Below, piece by piece: positions 17,429 to 28,027 of a stretch of DNA of 46,651 bases (its first letter is position 1; each line of letters starts with the position of its first letter). Position numbers and translations under genes: made by a program. This DNA is from Streptomyces barkulensis (GTDB lineage: Bacteria; Actinomycetota; Actinomycetes; Streptomycetales; Streptomycetaceae): NCBI RefSeq assembly GCF_002843305.1, contig NZ_PGSG01000035.1, forward strand, positions 1-46,651, read 5' to 3'. A model generated the notes under the pieces. The model was given only the letters and a program-made list of their open reading frames with translations, did no database searches and was not told the DNA's origin.

Positions 17429-17710
17429 ATGCCGCGCAGTCTCAAGAAGGGGCCTTTCGTCGACGACCACCTGATGAAGAAGGTGGACGTACAGAACGAC
17501 GCAGGCACCAAGAACGTCATCAAGACCTGGTCCCGCCGCTCGATGATCGTCCCGGCCATGCTGGGCCACACGATCGCGGTGCACGACGGCCGCAAGCACG
17601 TCCCGGTGTTCGTCACCGAGTCGATGGTCGGCCACAAGCTCGGCGAGTTCGCGCCGACCCGCACCTTCCGCGGCCACGAGAAGGACGACCGCAAGTCGCG
17701 TCGTCGCTGA
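17429..17710 (+). CDS. rpsS: 30S ribosomal protein S19
   Basis: S19 pairs with S13 in the head of the small subunit. The 93-aa protein reads [20 protein letters not shown] and has the typical [27 protein letters not shown] region, with [11 protein letters not shown] here. The ATG at 17429 has AGGAGG 11 bases upstream, overlapping the rplB stop. The longer frame from 17324 is an overlap artefact. Confidence 0.97.
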   Translation: MPRSLKKGPFVDDHLMKKVDVQNDAGTKNVIKTWSRRSMIVPAMLGHTIAVHDGRKHVPVFVTESMVGHKLGEFAPTRTFRGHEKDDRKSRRR

Positions 17711-17756
17711 TCTGCGGAAGTAGCGAAGACCTATGACTGACACCGAAGGGACAACC

Positions 17757-18104
17757 ATGGAAGCCAGGGCCCAGGCGCGGTACATCCGCGTCACGCCCAT
17801 GAAGGCCCGCCGCGTGGTGGACCTCATCCGTGGCATGGACGCCACGGAGGCTCAGGCGGTCCTGCGTTTCGCCCCGCAGGCCGCGAGCGTGCCCGTCGGC
17901 AAGGTGCTCGACAGCGCCATCGCCAACGCCGCGCACAACTACGACCACACGGACGTCGACAGCCTCTTCATCTCCGAGGCCTACGTCGACGAGGGCCCGA
18001 CCCTGAAGCGGTTCCGGCCGCGCGCCCAGGGCCGCGCCTACCGGATCCGTAAGCGGACCAGCCACATCACGGTGGTCGTCAGCAGCAAGGAAGGAACCCG
18101 GTAA
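17757..18104 (+). CDS. rplV: 50S ribosomal protein L22
   Basis: L22 lines the exit tunnel; its hairpin loop is the site of macrolide-resistance changes. The 115-aa protein starts [20 protein letters not shown] and contains [20 protein letters not shown], the conserved C-terminal region. Two in-frame ATGs exist. The second, at 17757, matches the usual Streptomyces length and has AAGGGA six bases upstream; the first, at 17733, would add eight residues. The stop overlaps the rpsC start by one base. Confidence 0.95.
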   Translation: MEARAQARYIRVTPMKARRVVDLIRGMDATEAQAVLRFAPQAASVPVGKVLDSAIANAAHNYDHTDVDSLFISEAYVDEGPTLKRFRPRAQGRAYRIRKRTSHITVVVSSKEGTR

Positions 18105-18934
18105 TGGGGCAGAAGGTCAACCCGCACGGGTTCCGGCTCGGCATCACCACGGACTTCAAGTCCCGCTGGTACGCCGACAAGCTGTACAAGGACTACATCA
18201 AGGAAGACGTCGAGATCCGCCGCCTGCTCACGCAGGGCATGGAGCGGGCCGGCATCTCCAAGGTGGAGATCGAGCGCACCCGTGACCGCGTCCGCGTCGA
18301 CGTTCACACCGCCCGCCCGGGCATCGTGATCGGCCGCCGCGGCGCCGAGGCGGAGCGCATCCGCGGTCGGCTGGAGAAGCTGACCGGCAAGCAGATCCAG
18401 TTCAACATCCTCGAGGTGAAGAACCCGGAGACGGACGCTCAGCTGGTGGCCCAGGCCGTCGCCGAGCAGCTGTCCTCCCGCGTCTCCTTCCGCCGTGCGA
18501 TGCGCAAGTCGATGCAGAGCACGATGAAGGCCGGCGCCAAGGGCATCAAGATCCAGTGCGGTGGCCGCCTCGGCGGCGCCGAGATGTCCCGCTCGGAGTT
18601 CTACCGCGAGGGCCGGGTTCCCCTGCACACCCTGCGCGCCAACGTCGACTACGGCTTCTTCGAGGCCAAGACGACCTTCGGCCGGATCGGTGTGAAGGTC
18701 TGGATCTACAAGGGCGACGTCAAGAACATCGCCGAGGTCCGCGCCGAGAACGCCGCCGCCCGCGCCGGCAACCGCCCGTCGCGCGGTGGCAGCGACCGCC
18801 CGCGCCGCGGTGGCGAGCGCGGCGGCCGCGGCCGCAAGCCGCAGCAGGAGCGGACCGAGGCGCCCAAGGCCGCCGAGGGCGCCGCTGCCGCTCCGGCCGC
18901 CGAGAGCACCGGCTCTGCCGGGAAGGAGGCCTGA
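18104..18934 (+). CDS. rpsC: 30S ribosomal protein S3
   Basis: S3 helps form the mRNA entry channel and has helicase activity. The 276-aa protein has the KH-domain motif [16 protein letters not shown] at about residues 66-81 and an S3 C-terminal domain around [11 protein letters not shown]. After residue 220 it carries a low-complexity Arg/Gly then Ala/Glu tail ([17 protein letters not shown]). This tail is common in Streptomyces and its function is unknown. GGAAGGAGG near its end serves rplP. Confidence 0.96.
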   Translation: MGQKVNPHGFRLGITTDFKSRWYADKLYKDYIKEDVEIRRLLTQGMERAGISKVEIERTRDRVRVDVHTARPGIVIGRRGAEAERIRGRLEKLTGKQIQFNILEVKNPETDAQLVAQAVAEQLSSRVSFRRAMRKSMQSTMKAGAKGIKIQCGGRLGGAEMSRSEFYREGRVPLHTLRANVDYGFFEAKTTFGRIGVKVWIYKGDVKNIAEVRAENAAARAGNRPSRGGSDRPRRGGERGGRGRKPQQERTEAPKAAEGAAAAPAAESTGSAGKEA

Positions 18935-18939
18935 CCGTC

Positions 18940-19359
18940 ATGCTGATCCCCCGCAGGGTCAAGCACCGCAAGCAGCACCACCCGAAGCGCAAGGGCATGG
19001 CCAAGGGCGGCACCGAGGTTGCTTTCGGCGAGTACGGCATCCAGGCCGTGACCGCTGCCTATGTGACGAACCGGCAGATCGAGGCAGCTCGTATCTCCAT
19101 GACCCGTCACATCAAGCGTGGCGGCAAGGTGTGGATCAACATCTACCCGGACCGTCCGCTGACCAAGAAGCCCGCCGAGACCCGCATGGGTTCCGGTAAG
19201 GGTTCGCCGGAGTGGTGGGTCGCGAACGTCAAGCCCGGCCGGGTGATGTTCGAGCTGTCCTACCCGAACGAGAAGATTGCTCGTGAGGCGCTCACCCGCG
19301 CTGCTCACAAGCTTCCGATGAAGTGCCGGATCGTGCGGCGCGAGGCAGGTGAGTCGTGA
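18940..19359 (+). CDS. rplP: 50S ribosomal protein L16
   Basis: L16 organises the tRNA binding sites of the large subunit. The 139-aa protein begins [19 protein letters not shown] and has the signatures [20 protein letters not shown] and [18 protein letters not shown]. The ATG at 18940 follows GGAAGGAGG. The stop overlaps the rpmC start (TGATG). Confidence 0.97.
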   Translation: MLIPRRVKHRKQHHPKRKGMAKGGTEVAFGEYGIQAVTAAYVTNRQIEAARISMTRHIKRGGKVWINIYPDRPLTKKPAETRMGSGKGSPEWWVANVKPGRVMFELSYPNEKIAREALTRAAHKLPMKCRIVRREAGES

Positions 19360-19583
19360 TGGCGGCCGGTACCAAGGCGAGCGAGCTGCGCGAGCTCGGC
19401 GACGAGGAACTCGTCGTGAAGCTGCGCGAGGCCAAGGAGGAGCTGTTCAAGCTCCGTTTCCAGGCGGCGACCGGACAGCTGGAGAACAACGGCCGGCTGA
19501 AGGCCGTCCGCAAGGACATCGCCCGGATCTACACCCTGATGCGTGAGCGCGAGCTCGGCATCGAGACGGTGGAGAGCGCCTGA
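19359..19583 (+). CDS. rpmC: 50S ribosomal protein L29
   Basis: Small two-helix protein at the tunnel exit beside L23; 74 aa. [20 protein letters not shown] and [18 protein letters not shown] identify it. A GTG three bases earlier is in frame, but the ATG at 19359 in the TGATG junction is preferred. The stop in turn overlaps the rpsQ start in another TGATG. Confidence 0.96.
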   Translation: MAAGTKASELRELGDEELVVKLREAKEELFKLRFQAATGQLENNGRLKAVRKDIARIYTLMRERELGIETVESA

Positions 19584-19870
19584 TGAGCGAGACGAATGTG
19601 ACTGAGACTGCAGAGCAGAACCGCGGCTTCCGCAAGACCCGTGAGGGTCTGGTCGTCAGCGACAAGATGGACAAGACCGTTGTCGTCGCCGTCGAGGACC
19701 GCGTCAAGCACGCCCTGTACGGCAAGGTCATCCGCCGTACGAACAAGCTCAAGGCGCACGACGAGCAGAACGCCGCGGGTGTCGGCGACCGCGTCCTCCT
19801 GATGGAGACCCGGCCGCTGTCCGCGACGAAGCGCTGGCGCGTCGTCGAGATCCTCGAGAAGGCCAAGTAA
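19583..19870 (+). CDS. rpsQ: 30S ribosomal protein S17
   Basis: S17 is a primary 16S rRNA-binding assembly protein. The 95-aa protein has an OB-type core with [19 protein letters not shown] and [14 protein letters not shown] [18 protein letters not shown] (here [18 protein letters not shown]). It is the last gene of the S10 operon; a 100-base gap with two hairpins separates it from rplN. Confidence 0.96.
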   Translation: MSETNVTETAEQNRGFRKTREGLVVSDKMDKTVVVAVEDRVKHALYGKVIRRTNKLKAHDEQNAAGVGDRVLLMETRPLSATKRWRVVEILEKAK

Positions 19871-19871
19871 T

Positions 19872-19937
19872 TCCCGAGATCCCTTCTCGGGACGAGTTCC
19901 GCCAGGCTCGGCGAGGTGCGCGCGGTGAGCGCGCACC
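19872..19937 (+). terminator. Two hairpins at the S10/spc operon boundary
   Basis: TCCCGAGA/TCTCGGGA with a 5-base loop (19872-19892) and GGTGCGCGC/GCGCGCACC with a 5-base loop (19915-19937) lie in the rpsQ-rplN gap. Both are perfect. They may act as a terminator or attenuator, or as a processing site between the S10 and spc parts. The second ends 34 bases before the rplN start. Confidence 0.55.
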
Positions 19938-19970
19938 CGCCGGGAACCGGCAGACGATCAGGAGATAGAC

Positions 19971-20339
19971 GTGATCCAGCAGGAGTCGCGGCTGCGTGTC
20001 GCCGACAACACGGGCGCGAAGGAGATCCTTTGCATCCGTGTTCTCGGTGGCTCCGGCCGCCGCTACGCGGGTATCGGGGATGTCATCGTCGCCACCGTCA
20101 AGGACGCGATCCCCGGTGGCAACGTGAAGAAGGGCGACGTCGTCAAGGCCGTCGTCGTGCGCACCGTCAAGGAGCGCCGCCGCCCCGACGGCTCGTACAT
20201 CCGCTTCGACGAGAACGCCGCCGTCATCCTCAAGAACGACGGCGACCCCCGCGGCACCCGTATCTTCGGCCCCGTCGGCCGTGAGCTGCGCGAGAAGAAG
20301 TTCATGAAGATCATCTCGCTCGCGCCGGAGGTGCTGTAA
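19971..20339 (+). CDS. rplN: 50S ribosomal protein L14
   Basis: L14 forms intersubunit bridges and is the binding site of the silencing factor RsfS. The 122-aa protein begins [20 protein letters not shown] and contains [20 protein letters not shown]. The start is GTG with AGGAG seven bases upstream. First gene of the spc part; only three bases separate it from rplX. Confidence 0.97.
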   Translation: MIQQESRLRVADNTGAKEILCIRVLGGSGRRYAGIGDVIVATVKDAIPGGNVKKGDVVKAVVVRTVKERRRPDGSYIRFDENAAVILKNDGDPRGTRIFGPVGRELREKKFMKIISLAPEVL

Positions 20340-20342
20340 CCG

Positions 20343-20666
20343 ATGAAGATCAAGAAGGGCGACCTGGTCCAGGTCATCACCGGCAAGGACAGGGGCAAGC
20401 AGGGCAAGGTCATCGAGGCCTACCCCCGCGAGGACCGTGTCCTGGTCGAGGGTGTCAACCGGGTCAAGAAGCACACCAAGGCCGGCCAGACCGCTCGCGG
20501 TTCGAAGACCGGCGGCATCGTGACGACCGAGGCCCCGATCCACGTGAGCAACGTTCAGCTCGTCGTGGAGAAGGACGGCAAGAAGGTCGTCACCCGCGTC
20601 GGTTACCGCTTCGACGAGGACGGCAACAAGATCCGCGTTGCCAAGCGGACCGGTGAGGACATCTGA
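20343..20666 (+). CDS. rplX: 50S ribosomal protein L24
   Basis: Assembly initiator protein of the large subunit; 107 aa. The KOW motif is at residues 2-30 ([20 protein letters not shown]), followed by [16 protein letters not shown]. Its stop overlaps the rplE start by one base (TGATG). Confidence 0.97.
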   Translation: MKIKKGDLVQVITGKDRGKQGKVIEAYPREDRVLVEGVNRVKKHTKAGQTARGSKTGGIVTTEAPIHVSNVQLVVEKDGKKVVTRVGYRFDEDGNKIRVAKRTGEDI

Positions 20667-21229
20667 TGACTACCGCCACGAACGTGCAGCCGCGTCTGAA
20701 GGCGCGCTACCGCGAGGAGATCGCGGGCAAGCTGCGTGACGAGTTCAAGTACGAGAACGTCATGCAGACCCCCGGTCTCACCAAGATCGTGGTCAACATG
20801 GGTGTGGGCGAGGCCGCCCGCGACTCCAAGCTGATCGAGGGCGCCATCCGCGACCTCGCCACGATCACCGGCCAGAAGCCGGCCGTGACCAAGGCCCGGA
20901 AGTCCATCGCGCAGTTCAAGCTGCGCGAGGGTCAGCCGATCGGTGCCCACGTCACCCTCCGGGGCGACCGGATGTGGGAGTTCCTGGACCGCCTGCTGTC
21001 GCTCGCGCTGCCGCGCATCCGCGACTTCCGCGGTCTGTCGCCGAAGCAGTTCGACGGCAGGGGCAACTACACCTTCGGTCTCACGGAGCAGGTCATGTTC
21101 CACGAGATCGACCAGGACAAGATCGACCGGGTCCGAGGCATGGACATCACCGTGGTCACCACGGCGAACACCGACGAGGAGGGTCGCGCCCTGCTGCGTC
21201 ACCTCGGATTCCCCTTCAAGGAGGCGTGA
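20666..21229 (+). CDS. rplE: 50S ribosomal protein L5
   Basis: L5 binds 5S rRNA and contacts P-site tRNA. The 187-aa protein has [19 protein letters not shown] at about residues 34-52 and the central [24 protein letters not shown] segment ([20 protein letters not shown]). AAGGAGG at its end serves rpsZ three bases downstream. Confidence 0.97.
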   Translation: MTTATNVQPRLKARYREEIAGKLRDEFKYENVMQTPGLTKIVVNMGVGEAARDSKLIEGAIRDLATITGQKPAVTKARKSIAQFKLREGQPIGAHVTLRGDRMWEFLDRLLSLALPRIRDFRGLSPKQFDGRGNYTFGLTEQVMFHEIDQDKIDRVRGMDITVVTTANTDEEGRALLRHLGFPFKEA

Positions 21230-21232
21230 GCC

Positions 21233-21418
21233 GTGGCGAAGAAGGCTCTGATTGCCAAGGCCGCCCGCAAGCCGAAGTTCGCGGTCCGCGCGTACACGCG
21301 GTGCCAGCGCTGCGGCCGACCCCACTCCGTCTACCGCAAGTTCGGCCTGTGCCGCGTGTGCCTTCGTGAGATGGCCCACCGCGGCGAGCTGCCGGGCGTC
21401 ACCAAGAGCTCCTGGTAG
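21233..21418 (+). CDS. rpsZ: 30S ribosomal protein S14 type Z (zinc form)
   Basis: A 61-aa S14 with both zinc CxxC pairs: [20 protein letters not shown] at about residues 24-43. This is the zinc-binding short form; Streptomyces often keep a zinc-free paralogue elsewhere. The start is GTG, with AAGGAGG about nine bases upstream. A hairpin overlaps the end of the gene. Confidence 0.96.
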   Translation: MAKKALIAKAARKPKFAVRAYTRCQRCGRPHSVYRKFGLCRVCLREMAHRGELPGVTKSSW

Positions 21419-21436
21419 GTCCGCGCAAGCGGACCT
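21417..21436 (+). terminator. Hairpin after rpsZ
   Basis: AGGTCCGC/GCGGACCT with a GCAA tetraloop, a perfect 8-bp stem that begins in the rpsZ stop codon. It lies in the 216-base gap before rpsH, so it may attenuate transcription or stabilise the upstream mRNA. A TAGGCT at 21490-21495 could be a -10 box for an internal rpsH promoter, but no good -35 goes with it. Confidence 0.5.
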
Positions 21437-21634
21437 CAGGGACTCTCGGTAAGAGCATCCTGGCCGGCGAACGCCCTCCCCGCGTGCCCTAGGCTTGTGG
21501 GTTGGGCGTCGCCGCCCATGACCGTCTTACTACGCCGTAGGTCCCCGCACCGCACCCGTCCCGTCGCGTCCCGCGTACGGGGAGAGGGACGGAGCAGACA
21601 GGAAACCCCGGCGAGAGAGGCCGAAGGCCATCAC

Positions 21635-22033
21635 ATGACCATGACCGATCCGATCGCAGACATGCTGACGCGTCTGCGAAACGCGAACTCGGCTTACCAC
21701 GACACCGTCGTGATGCCGCACAGCAAGATCAAGTCGCACATCGCGGAGATCCTCCAGCAGGAGGGTTACATCACCGGATGGAAGGTCGAGGACGCCCCGG
21801 TGGGCAAGAACCTCGTCCTGGAGCTCAAGTTCGGTCCGAACCGCGAGCGTTCGATCGCCGGCATCAAGCGGATCAGCAAGCCGGGTCTGCGGGTCTACGC
21901 AAAGTCCACCAACCTGCCGAAGGTGCTCGGCGGCCTGGGCGTGGCGATCATCTCCACGTCCCACGGGCTCCTCACCGACAAGCAGGCTCAGAAGAAGGGC
22001 GTGGGTGGGGAAGTCCTCGCCTACGTCTGGTAA
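21635..22033 (+). CDS. rpsH: 30S ribosomal protein S8
   Basis: S8 binds the central domain of 16S rRNA and is the autoregulator of the spc operon in E. coli. The 132-aa protein reads [20 protein letters not shown] and ends with the signature [20 protein letters not shown] followed by EVLAYVW. The ATG at 21635 gives the normal length; a second ATG six bases later is possible and the frame from 21497 is too long. The 216-base gap before it is the longest inside the spc part. Confidence 0.95.
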   Translation: MTMTDPIADMLTRLRNANSAYHDTVVMPHSKIKSHIAEILQQEGYITGWKVEDAPVGKNLVLELKFGPNRERSIAGIKRISKPGLRVYAKSTNLPKVLGGLGVAIISTSHGLLTDKQAQKKGVGGEVLAYVW

Positions 22034-22057
22034 CGGAAGGGAACGGAGGTAAAGCTC

Positions 22058-22597
22058 ATGTCGCGTATCGGCAAGCTCCCCATCCAGGTTCCCGCCGGTG
22101 TGGACGTCACCATCGATGGCCGGACGGTCAACGTGAAGGGGCCCAAGGGCAACCTTTCGCACACCGTCGCCGCGCCCATCGAGGTCGCCAAGGGTGAGGA
22201 CGGCGTCATCAACGTCACCCGCCCGAACGACGAGAGCCGGAACAAGGCCCTGCACGGTCTGTCCCGCACGCTGGTGGCGAACATGATCACTGGCGTGACC
22301 CAGGGGTACACCAAGCAGCTCGAGATCAGCGGTGTCGGTTACCGCGTCCAGGCGAAGGGCTCCGACCTGGAGTTCTCCCTGGGCTACAGCCACCCGATCA
22401 CGGTGAAGGCTCCCGAGGGCATCTCCTTCAAGGTGGAGTCCCCGACCAAGCTGAGCGTCGAGGGCATCGACAAGCAGAAGGTCGGCGAGGTCGCCGCGAA
22501 CATCCGCAAGCTGCGCAAGCCCGACCCGTACAAGGCCAAGGGCGTGAAGTACGCGGGCGAGGTCATCCGCCGCAAGGTCGGAAAGGCTGGTAAGTAA
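22058..22597 (+). CDS. rplF: 50S ribosomal protein L6
   Basis: L6 lies near the factor-binding site of the large subunit. The 179-aa protein begins [20 protein letters not shown] and has the C-terminal signature [26 protein letters not shown] lies eight bases before the ATG. A three-base gap leads to rplR. Confidence 0.97.
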   Translation: MSRIGKLPIQVPAGVDVTIDGRTVNVKGPKGNLSHTVAAPIEVAKGEDGVINVTRPNDESRNKALHGLSRTLVANMITGVTQGYTKQLEISGVGYRVQAKGSDLEFSLGYSHPITVKAPEGISFKVESPTKLSVEGIDKQKVGEVAANIRKLRKPDPYKAKGVKYAGEVIRRKVGKAGK

Positions 22598-22600
22598 GCC

Positions 22601-22984
22601 ATGGCATACGGTGTGAAGATCGCGAAGGGCAGCGCGCGCAAGGCCGCCGCTGTCAAGCGGCGCCACATCCGCGTCCGCAAGAAGGTGTCGGGCACCCCCG
22701 AGCGTCCGCGCCTGGTGGTGACGCGCTCCAACCGCCACATGGTGGCCCAGGTCATCGACGACATCGCGGGCCACACACTGGCCTCGGCGTCGACGCTGGA
22801 CGGCTCGATCCGCGGCGGTGAGGGCGACAAGACCGCCCTGGCCAAGCAGGTCGGGTCCCTGGTCGCCGAGCGCGCCAAGGCCGCGGGCATCGAGGCCGTC
22901 GTGTTCGACCGCGGCGGCAACAAGTACGCCGGGCGGATCGCCGCCCTGGCCGACGCCGCCCGCGAGGCCGGGCTCAGGTTCTGA
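22601..22984 (+). CDS. rplR: 50S ribosomal protein L18
   Basis: L18 helps deliver 5S rRNA to the large subunit. The 127-aa protein has [20 protein letters not shown] at about residues 22-41 and [20 protein letters not shown] near the C-terminus. The neighbours rplF and rpsE are in the conserved spc order. Confidence 0.97.
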   Translation: MAYGVKIAKGSARKAAAVKRRHIRVRKKVSGTPERPRLVVTRSNRHMVAQVIDDIAGHTLASASTLDGSIRGGEGDKTALAKQVGSLVAERAKAAGIEAVVFDRGGNKYAGRIAALADAAREAGLRF

Positions 22985-23027
22985 GCCGGTCCCCACGCAA
23001 GCGGACGCATAGAGAGAGGTAATTCCA

Positions 23028-23632
<605 letters not shown>

Positions 23633-23633
<1 letters not shown>

Positions 23634-23815
23634 TGGCACGCCTGAAGGTCACCCAGACCAAGTCCTACATCGGCAGCAAGCAGAACCACCGCGACACCCT
23701 GCGTTCCCTCGGCCTCAGGCGAGTGAACGACTCGGTCGTCAAGGAGGACCGTCCCGAGATCCGCGGCATGGTGCAGACCGTCCGCCACCTCGTGACGGTC
23801 GAGGAGGTCGACTGA
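23633..23815 (+). CDS. rpmD: 50S ribosomal protein L30
   Basis: Small 60-aa large-subunit protein: [20 protein letters not shown], then [14 protein letters not shown] and the C-terminal [11 protein letters not shown]. The ATG at 23633 sits in a TGATG junction with rpsE; the longer frame from 23444 is a shadow of rpsE. One base separates it from rplO. Confidence 0.97.
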
Positions 23816-23816
23816 C

Positions 23817-24272
23817 ATGGCGGAGCAGAAGCCGCTGAAGGTCCACAACCTCCGGCCCGCCCCGGGCGCCAAGACTGCCAAGACCCGCGTCGGTCGTGGT
23901 GAGGCGTCCAAGGGCAAGACCGCCGGTCGTGGCACCAAGGGCACCAAGGCCCGCTACCAGGTTCCGGAGCGCTTCGAGGGTGGGCAGATGCCGCTGCACA
24001 TGCGGCTGCCCAAGCTCAAGGGCTTCAAGAACCCCTTCCGCACCGAGTACCAGGTCGTGAACCTGGACAAGCTGGCGGACCTGTACCCCGAGGGTGGCGA
24101 GGTCACCGTCGAGGGCCTGGTCGCCAAGGGTGCGGTTCGCAAGAACCAGCTCGTGAAGGTGCTGGGCAACGGAGAGATCTCCGTGGCGCTGCAGGTGACC
24201 GTGGACAAGGTCTCCGGCTCCGCCAAGGAGAAGATCACCGCTGCCGGAGGCACCGTCACCGAGCTCGTCTGA
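23817..24272 (+). CDS. rplO: 50S ribosomal protein L15
   Basis: Late-assembly large-subunit protein; 151 aa. The N-terminal extension [20 protein letters not shown] and the [20 protein letters not shown] region identify it. Last gene of the S10-spc run before a strong terminator at 24285-24326. Confidence 0.97.
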   Translation: MAEQKPLKVHNLRPAPGAKTAKTRVGRGEASKGKTAGRGTKGTKARYQVPERFEGGQMPLHMRLPKLKGFKNPFRTEYQVVNLDKLADLYPEGGEVTVEGLVAKGAVRKNQLVKVLGNGEISVALQVTVDKVSGSAKEKITAAGGTVTELV

Positions 24273-24284
24273 GCACGGTGAAGT

Positions 24285-24326
24285 GACCAACCGGGGGCGC
24301 CCAGGAACGGGCGTCCCCGGTTGGTC
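24285..24326 (+). terminator. Strong terminator after rplO
   Basis: An 18-bp stem with one G-U pair and a 6-base loop: GACCAACCGGGGGCGCCC at 24285-24302 pairs with GGGCGTCCCCGGTTGGTC at 24309-24326. It starts 12 bases after the rplO stop. It is the longest simple hairpin near the cluster and marks the end of the S10-spc transcription unit. Confidence 0.85.
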
Positions 24327-24470
24327 GTTCCATGGGGGGCACGGTCGCCGGTAAGGTGTCGTGCGTTATTGACCTCCGCAGGACCCCTCCTGCGGAATCT
24401 GAACCGTTTTATCCGTTGATCCTCACGACCGTAACCTCTCGCGTGTGACGCGGGGGGCGCAGGAGGCACC
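24327..24470 (+). promoter_or_regulatory. secY promoter and leader region
   Basis: Lies between the rplO terminator and secY. TAAGGT at 24352-24357 fits an actinobacterial -10 box, but its -35 is weak; TTGACC at 24369-24374 is another possible -35. A perfect hairpin CCGCAGGA/TCCTGCGG with loop CCCC lies at 24376-24395 in the leader. GGAGGCACC precedes the GTG start of secY. Since a terminator lies upstream, an independent promoter is expected here. Confidence 0.45.
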
Positions 24471-25787
24471 GTGCTCACCGCGTTCGCCCGGGCGTTCAAG
24501 ACGCCCGACCTGCGCAAGAAGCTGCTGTTCACCCTTGGCATCATGGTGCTCTTCCGCCTCGGAGCACACATCCCCGTCCCGGGTGTCAGCTTCGAGAACG
24601 TCAACCAGTGCGTGAAGGAGGCCGAGGGCGCCGGCGCCGGCCTCTTCGGCCTGGTCAACATGTTCAGTGGTGGCGCGCTGCTGCAGCTGACCATCTTCGC
24701 GCTCGGGATCATGCCCTACATCACGGCGAGCATCATCCTGCAGCTGCTGGTGGTGGTGATCCCGAGGCTGGAGGCCCTCAAGAAGGAGGGGCAGTCCGGC
24801 CAGGCGAAGATCACGCAGTACACCCGCTACCTGACGGTGGCGCTCGGCGTGCTCCAGGCCACCGGCCTGGTGGCAACGGCCCGCAGCGGCAGCCTCTTCG
24901 CGCAGTGCACCGTCCGCGACCAGATCATCCCGGACGACTCGATCTTCACCACGATCACCATGGTGATCGTCATGACCGCCGGCACCGCGCTGATCATGTG
25001 GCTGGGTGAGCTGATCACCGACCGCGGCATCGGCAACGGCATGTCGATCCTGATGTTCGTCTCGATCGCCGCCGGCTTCCCGGGGCTGCTGTGGGCCATC
25101 AAGGTGCAGGGCAACCTGGCGGACGGCTGGATCGAGTTCGGCGTGGTGGTCCTCGCGGGTCTGGCGATGGTCGCCCTGGTGGTCTTCGTCGAGCAGGCGC
25201 AGCGCCGCATCCCCGTGCAGTACGCCAAGCGGATGATCGGCCGCCGCTCCTACGGCGGCACCTCCACCTACATCCCCCTGAAGGTGAACCAGGCGGGTGT
25301 GATCCCCGTCATCTTCGCCTCCTCCCTGCTCTACATCCCGGCACTGATCGTTCAGTTCAGCGGGTCGCAGGCGGGCTGGGCCGACTGGATCAACCGGCAC
25401 CTCGTCACGGGTGACCACCCGTACTACATCATCACGTACTTCGTGCTGATCGTGTTCTTCGCCTTCTTCTACGTCGCCATCTCCTTCAACCCCGAAGAAG
25501 TTGCCGACAACATGAAGAAGTATGGTGGTTTCATCCCGGGCATCCGGGCCGGACGTCCCACCGCGGAGTACCTGAGCTACGTGCTGAACCGCATCACGTG
25601 GCCGGGTTCGCTGTACCTGGGTCTGATCGCTCTGGTGCCCACCGTCGCGCTGGTGTTGTTCAACGCGAATCAGAACTTCCCGTTCGGCGGGACCAGCATC
25701 CTGATCATCGTGGGTGTCGGTCTGGAGACCGTGAAGCAGATCGAGAGCCAGCTTCAGCAGCGCCATTACGAAGGGTTCCTCCGCTGA
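24471..25787 (+). CDS. secY: Preprotein translocase channel subunit SecY
   Basis: Channel-forming membrane protein of the Sec export pathway, 438 aa with ten expected transmembrane segments. It begins (GTG start) [20 protein letters not shown], followed by the first membrane helix with GAHIPVPGV. It also has [15 protein letters not shown] near residue 80 and the conserved cytoplasmic loop [20 protein letters not shown] at about 250-269. GGAGG lies seven bases upstream. The stop overlaps adk by one base. Confidence 0.97.
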   Translation: MLTAFARAFKTPDLRKKLLFTLGIMVLFRLGAHIPVPGVSFENVNQCVKEAEGAGAGLFGLVNMFSGGALLQLTIFALGIMPYITASIILQLLVVVIPRLEALKKEGQSGQAKITQYTRYLTVALGVLQATGLVATARSGSLFAQCTVRDQIIPDDSIFTTITMVIVMTAGTALIMWLGELITDRGIGNGMSILMFVSIAAGFPGLLWAIKVQGNLADGWIEFGVVVLAGLAMVALVVFVEQAQRRIPVQYAKRMIGRRSYGGTSTYIPLKVNQAGVIPVIFASSLLYIPALIVQFSGSQAGWADWINRHLVTGDHPYYIITYFVLIVFFAFFYVAISFNPEEVADNMKKYGGFIPGIRAGRPTAEYLSYVLNRITWPGSLYLGLIALVPTVALVLFNANQNFPFGGTSILIIVGVGLETVKQIESQLQQRHYEGFLR

Positions 25788-26455
25788 TGCGAATCGTCCT
25801 CGTCGGACCGCCTGGCGCGGGCAAGGGCACGCAGGCCGCGTACCTGGCCGAGAACCTGTCCATTCCGCACATCTCCACGGGCGACCTGTTCCGCGCCAAC
25901 ATCAGCCAGGGCACCCAGCTCGGGCAGAAGGCGCAGGAGTACATGCGGGCCGGCAAGCTCGTACCCGACGAGGTCACCATCGGAATGGCCCGGGACCGGA
26001 TGGAGCAGCCCGACGCCGCCGACGGCTTCCTGCTCGACGGCTTCCCGCGGAACATCGGCCAGGCCGAGGCCCTGGACGGCATCCTGCGCGAGTCCGGCAC
26101 CCGGCTGAACGCCGTGCTGGACCTGGAGGTCCCCGAGGACGAGGTCGTCAAGCGGATCGCGGGACGGCGGATGTGCCGCAACGACAGCGGCCACATCTTC
26201 CACGTCGTGTACACCCCGCCGAAGACCGAGGGCGTCTGCGACATCTGCGGCGGTGAGCTCTACCAGCGCGAGGACGACCACGAGGACACCGTCCGCAAGC
26301 GCCTGGAGGTCTACCACACCGAGACCGAGCCGATCATCGACTACTACAAGGCCCAGGGCCTGGTGGTGACGATCTCGGCGCTCGGCAAGGTCTCCGAGGT
26401 CACCCGGCGCGCGATGGAGGCGCTCGGCCAGGCAGCCGGGCAGTCCGGGGCCTGA
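25787..26455 (+). CDS. adk: Adenylate kinase
   Basis: Interconverts AMP plus ATP with two ADP. The 222-aa protein has the P-loop [10 protein letters not shown] at residues 7-16, [12 protein letters not shown] at about 28-39 and [19 protein letters not shown] with the DGFPR motif. A long LID domain contains CRND and CDICGGEL, a zinc-type arrangement with one cysteine replaced by Asp. The ATG at 25787 lies in a TGATG junction with secY; the longer frame from 25598 is a shadow. Confidence 0.97.
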   Translation: MRIVLVGPPGAGKGTQAAYLAENLSIPHISTGDLFRANISQGTQLGQKAQEYMRAGKLVPDEVTIGMARDRMEQPDAADGFLLDGFPRNIGQAEALDGILRESGTRLNAVLDLEVPEDEVVKRIAGRRMCRNDSGHIFHVVYTPPKTEGVCDICGGELYQREDDHEDTVRKRLEVYHTETEPIIDYYKAQGLVVTISALGKVSEVTRRAMEALGQAAGQSGA

Positions 26456-26478
26456 CCCCGGAGGAGGAACGGCGAGAA

Positions 26479-26509
26479 GGCCGCGGTGCCCGGGGCGGGC
26501 ACCGCGGCC
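26479..26509 (+). terminator. Hairpin between adk and map
   Basis: Perfect 13-bp stem GGCCGCGGTGCCC / GGGCACCGCGGCC with a 5-base loop, 24 bases after the adk stop. It is followed by TATCGT at 26511-26516, a possible -10 box for map. Likely a terminator or attenuator that lets map be expressed separately. Confidence 0.7.
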
Positions 26510-26593
26510 GTATCGTGTAGTGAACGGCCCCGGCGGCAGCGCGCCGGGCCGGATGTGCCACAGACAACCGCGAGCTGGAAGGCGTCAGCCGTC

Positions 26594-27430
26594 ATGGTGG
26601 AGATCAAGACCCCCGAGCAGATCGCGAAGATGCGTGCGGCCGGGCTGGTCGTCGCCGCGATGCACGCGGCCTGCCGCAGGGCCGCGGTGCCGGGCGCGAC
26701 CACCAAGGACCTGGACGAGGTCGCCGCCAAGGTGCTCGCCGACCACGGGGCCAAGCCGAACTTCCTCGGCTACGGCGGCTTCCCCGGCAACATCTGCACC
26801 TCGGTGAACGACGTCGTCGTCCACGGCATCCCCGACCGGGAGACGGTGCTGGAGTCGGGCGACATCATCTCCATCGACGCGGGCGCGATCGTCGACGGCT
26901 GGCACGGGGACGCGGCGATCACCGTCTTCGTCGGCGAGGGCCACGCGCCCGAGCTGCACGAGCTGAGCCGGGTCACCGAGGAGTCGATGTGGGCCGGCAT
27001 CGCGGCGATGCGCAGGGGCAACCGGCTGGTGGACATCTCCAAGGCGATCGAGGGCTACATCCGCCGCCAGCCCCGCCCGGCCTCCGGCCGCTACGGGATC
27101 ATCGAGGACTACGGCGGCCACGGCATCGGCAGCCAGATGCACATGGACCCGCACCTGCTGAACTACGTCGAGCGCCGGCGCGGCAAGGGCCCGAAGCTGG
27201 TGCCGGGCATGTGCCTGGCGATCGAGCCGATGGTCAGCCTGGGCACGGCCAGGACGCACGTCCTGGAGGACGAGTGGACGGTCAAGACGGACGACGGCAG
27301 CTGGTCCTGCCACTGGGAGCACTCCGTCGCGCTGACCGAGCAGGGCCCGCTGGTGCTGACGGCCCCGGACGGCGGCCGGGCGAAGCTGGCGGAGTACGGC
27401 GTCACCACCGCACCCGACCCGCTGGACTGA
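26594..27430 (+). CDS. map: Type I methionine aminopeptidase
   Basis: Removes the initiator methionine from new proteins. The 278-aa metalloenzyme has a pita-bread fold with metal ligands in SIDAGAIVDGWHGDAAIT (two Asp), GGHGIGSQMH (His), CLAIEPMVSLG (Glu) and CHWEHSVALTE (Glu). The N-terminus is MVEIKTPEQIAKMRAAGLVV. The ATG at 26594 gives the family start; the frame from 26486 runs through the upstream hairpin. Genes in this position in Streptomyces often encode one of several paralogues. Confidence 0.95.
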   Translation: MVEIKTPEQIAKMRAAGLVVAAMHAACRRAAVPGATTKDLDEVAAKVLADHGAKPNFLGYGGFPGNICTSVNDVVVHGIPDRETVLESGDIISIDAGAIVDGWHGDAAITVFVGEGHAPELHELSRVTEESMWAGIAAMRRGNRLVDISKAIEGYIRRQPRPASGRYGIIEDYGGHGIGSQMHMDPHLLNYVERRRGKGPKLVPGMCLAIEPMVSLGTARTHVLEDEWTVKTDDGSWSCHWEHSVALTEQGPLVLTAPDGGRAKLAEYGVTTAPDPLD

Positions 27431-27437
27431 CGACCGG

Positions 27438-27454
27438 GCCTCCCGGTCGGAGGC
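27438..27454 (+). terminator. Short hairpin after map
   Basis: GCCTCC/GGAGGC with a 5-base loop CGGTC, beginning eight bases after the map stop. Several further repeats of CTCCCGGTCGG and GGGCCGTACGG follow to about 27516, so the region may hold more than one weak terminator fold. Confidence 0.45.
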
Positions 27455-27636
27455 CCCTCCCGGTCGGCGGCCTCTCCCGGAGGGCCGGGCCGTACGGCTC
27501 ACCGGGCCGTACGGGGCGCGCGACCCCGGCCGCACCACCGCCTCCTCCGCGGTGAGCCGGCTGCGGATCGGCTGCGAGCCGGGTGAAGTCCCTCAGACCC
27601 GCATAAAGATCTCCCCCGATGGGCATACATCCCCGA

Positions 27637-27666
27637 TTCGTCTTTCCCGGAGCCGTGCCGTAGACT
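27637..27666 (+). promoter_or_regulatory. Promoter of infA and the alpha operon
   Basis: TTCGTC (27637-27642), an 18-base spacer, then TAGACT (27661-27666). TAGACT is an excellent -10 for the main vegetative sigma factor of Streptomyces. It lies 80 bases before the infA ATG, in a 315-base gap after map that contains no gene. Confidence 0.65.
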
Positions 27667-27745
27667 GGCTCGTCGGTCCATGTGTGCCTGCGCGCACCCA
27701 CGGGCTGACCCAGGTAGCCGATCCCGGAAGGTGAAGCGCTCAAGC

Positions 27746-27967
27746 ATGGCCAAAAAACAAGGGGCCATCGAGATCGAGGGCACCGTCGTCGAGTCTCTCC
27801 CGAACGCGATGTTCAAGGTGGAGCTCCAGAACGGGCACCAGGTCCTCGCGCACATCAGCGGCAAGATGCGGATGCACTACATCCGTATCCTTCCCGACGA
27901 CCGTGTCGTGGTGGAGCTGTCTCCCTACGACCTGACGCGCGGGCGGATCGTCTACCGCTACAAGTAG
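27746..27967 (+). CDS. infA: Translation initiation factor IF-1
   Basis: A 73-aa OB-fold factor that occupies the ribosomal A site during initiation. [20 protein letters not shown], then [20 protein letters not shown] and the C-terminal [11 protein letters not shown] are diagnostic. GGAAGG lies about 15 bases before the ATG. The next gene is rpmJ, as in other actinobacteria. Confidence 0.97.
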   Translation: MAKKQGAIEIEGTVVESLPNAMFKVELQNGHQVLAHISGKMRMHYIRILPDDRVVVELSPYDLTRGRIVYRYK

Positions 27968-28027
27968 ATCTCGCCCTCACTCCGCCCCGCGCGGGGTGGT
28001 GGCCTGACCCGGAGAACCTCACATCCC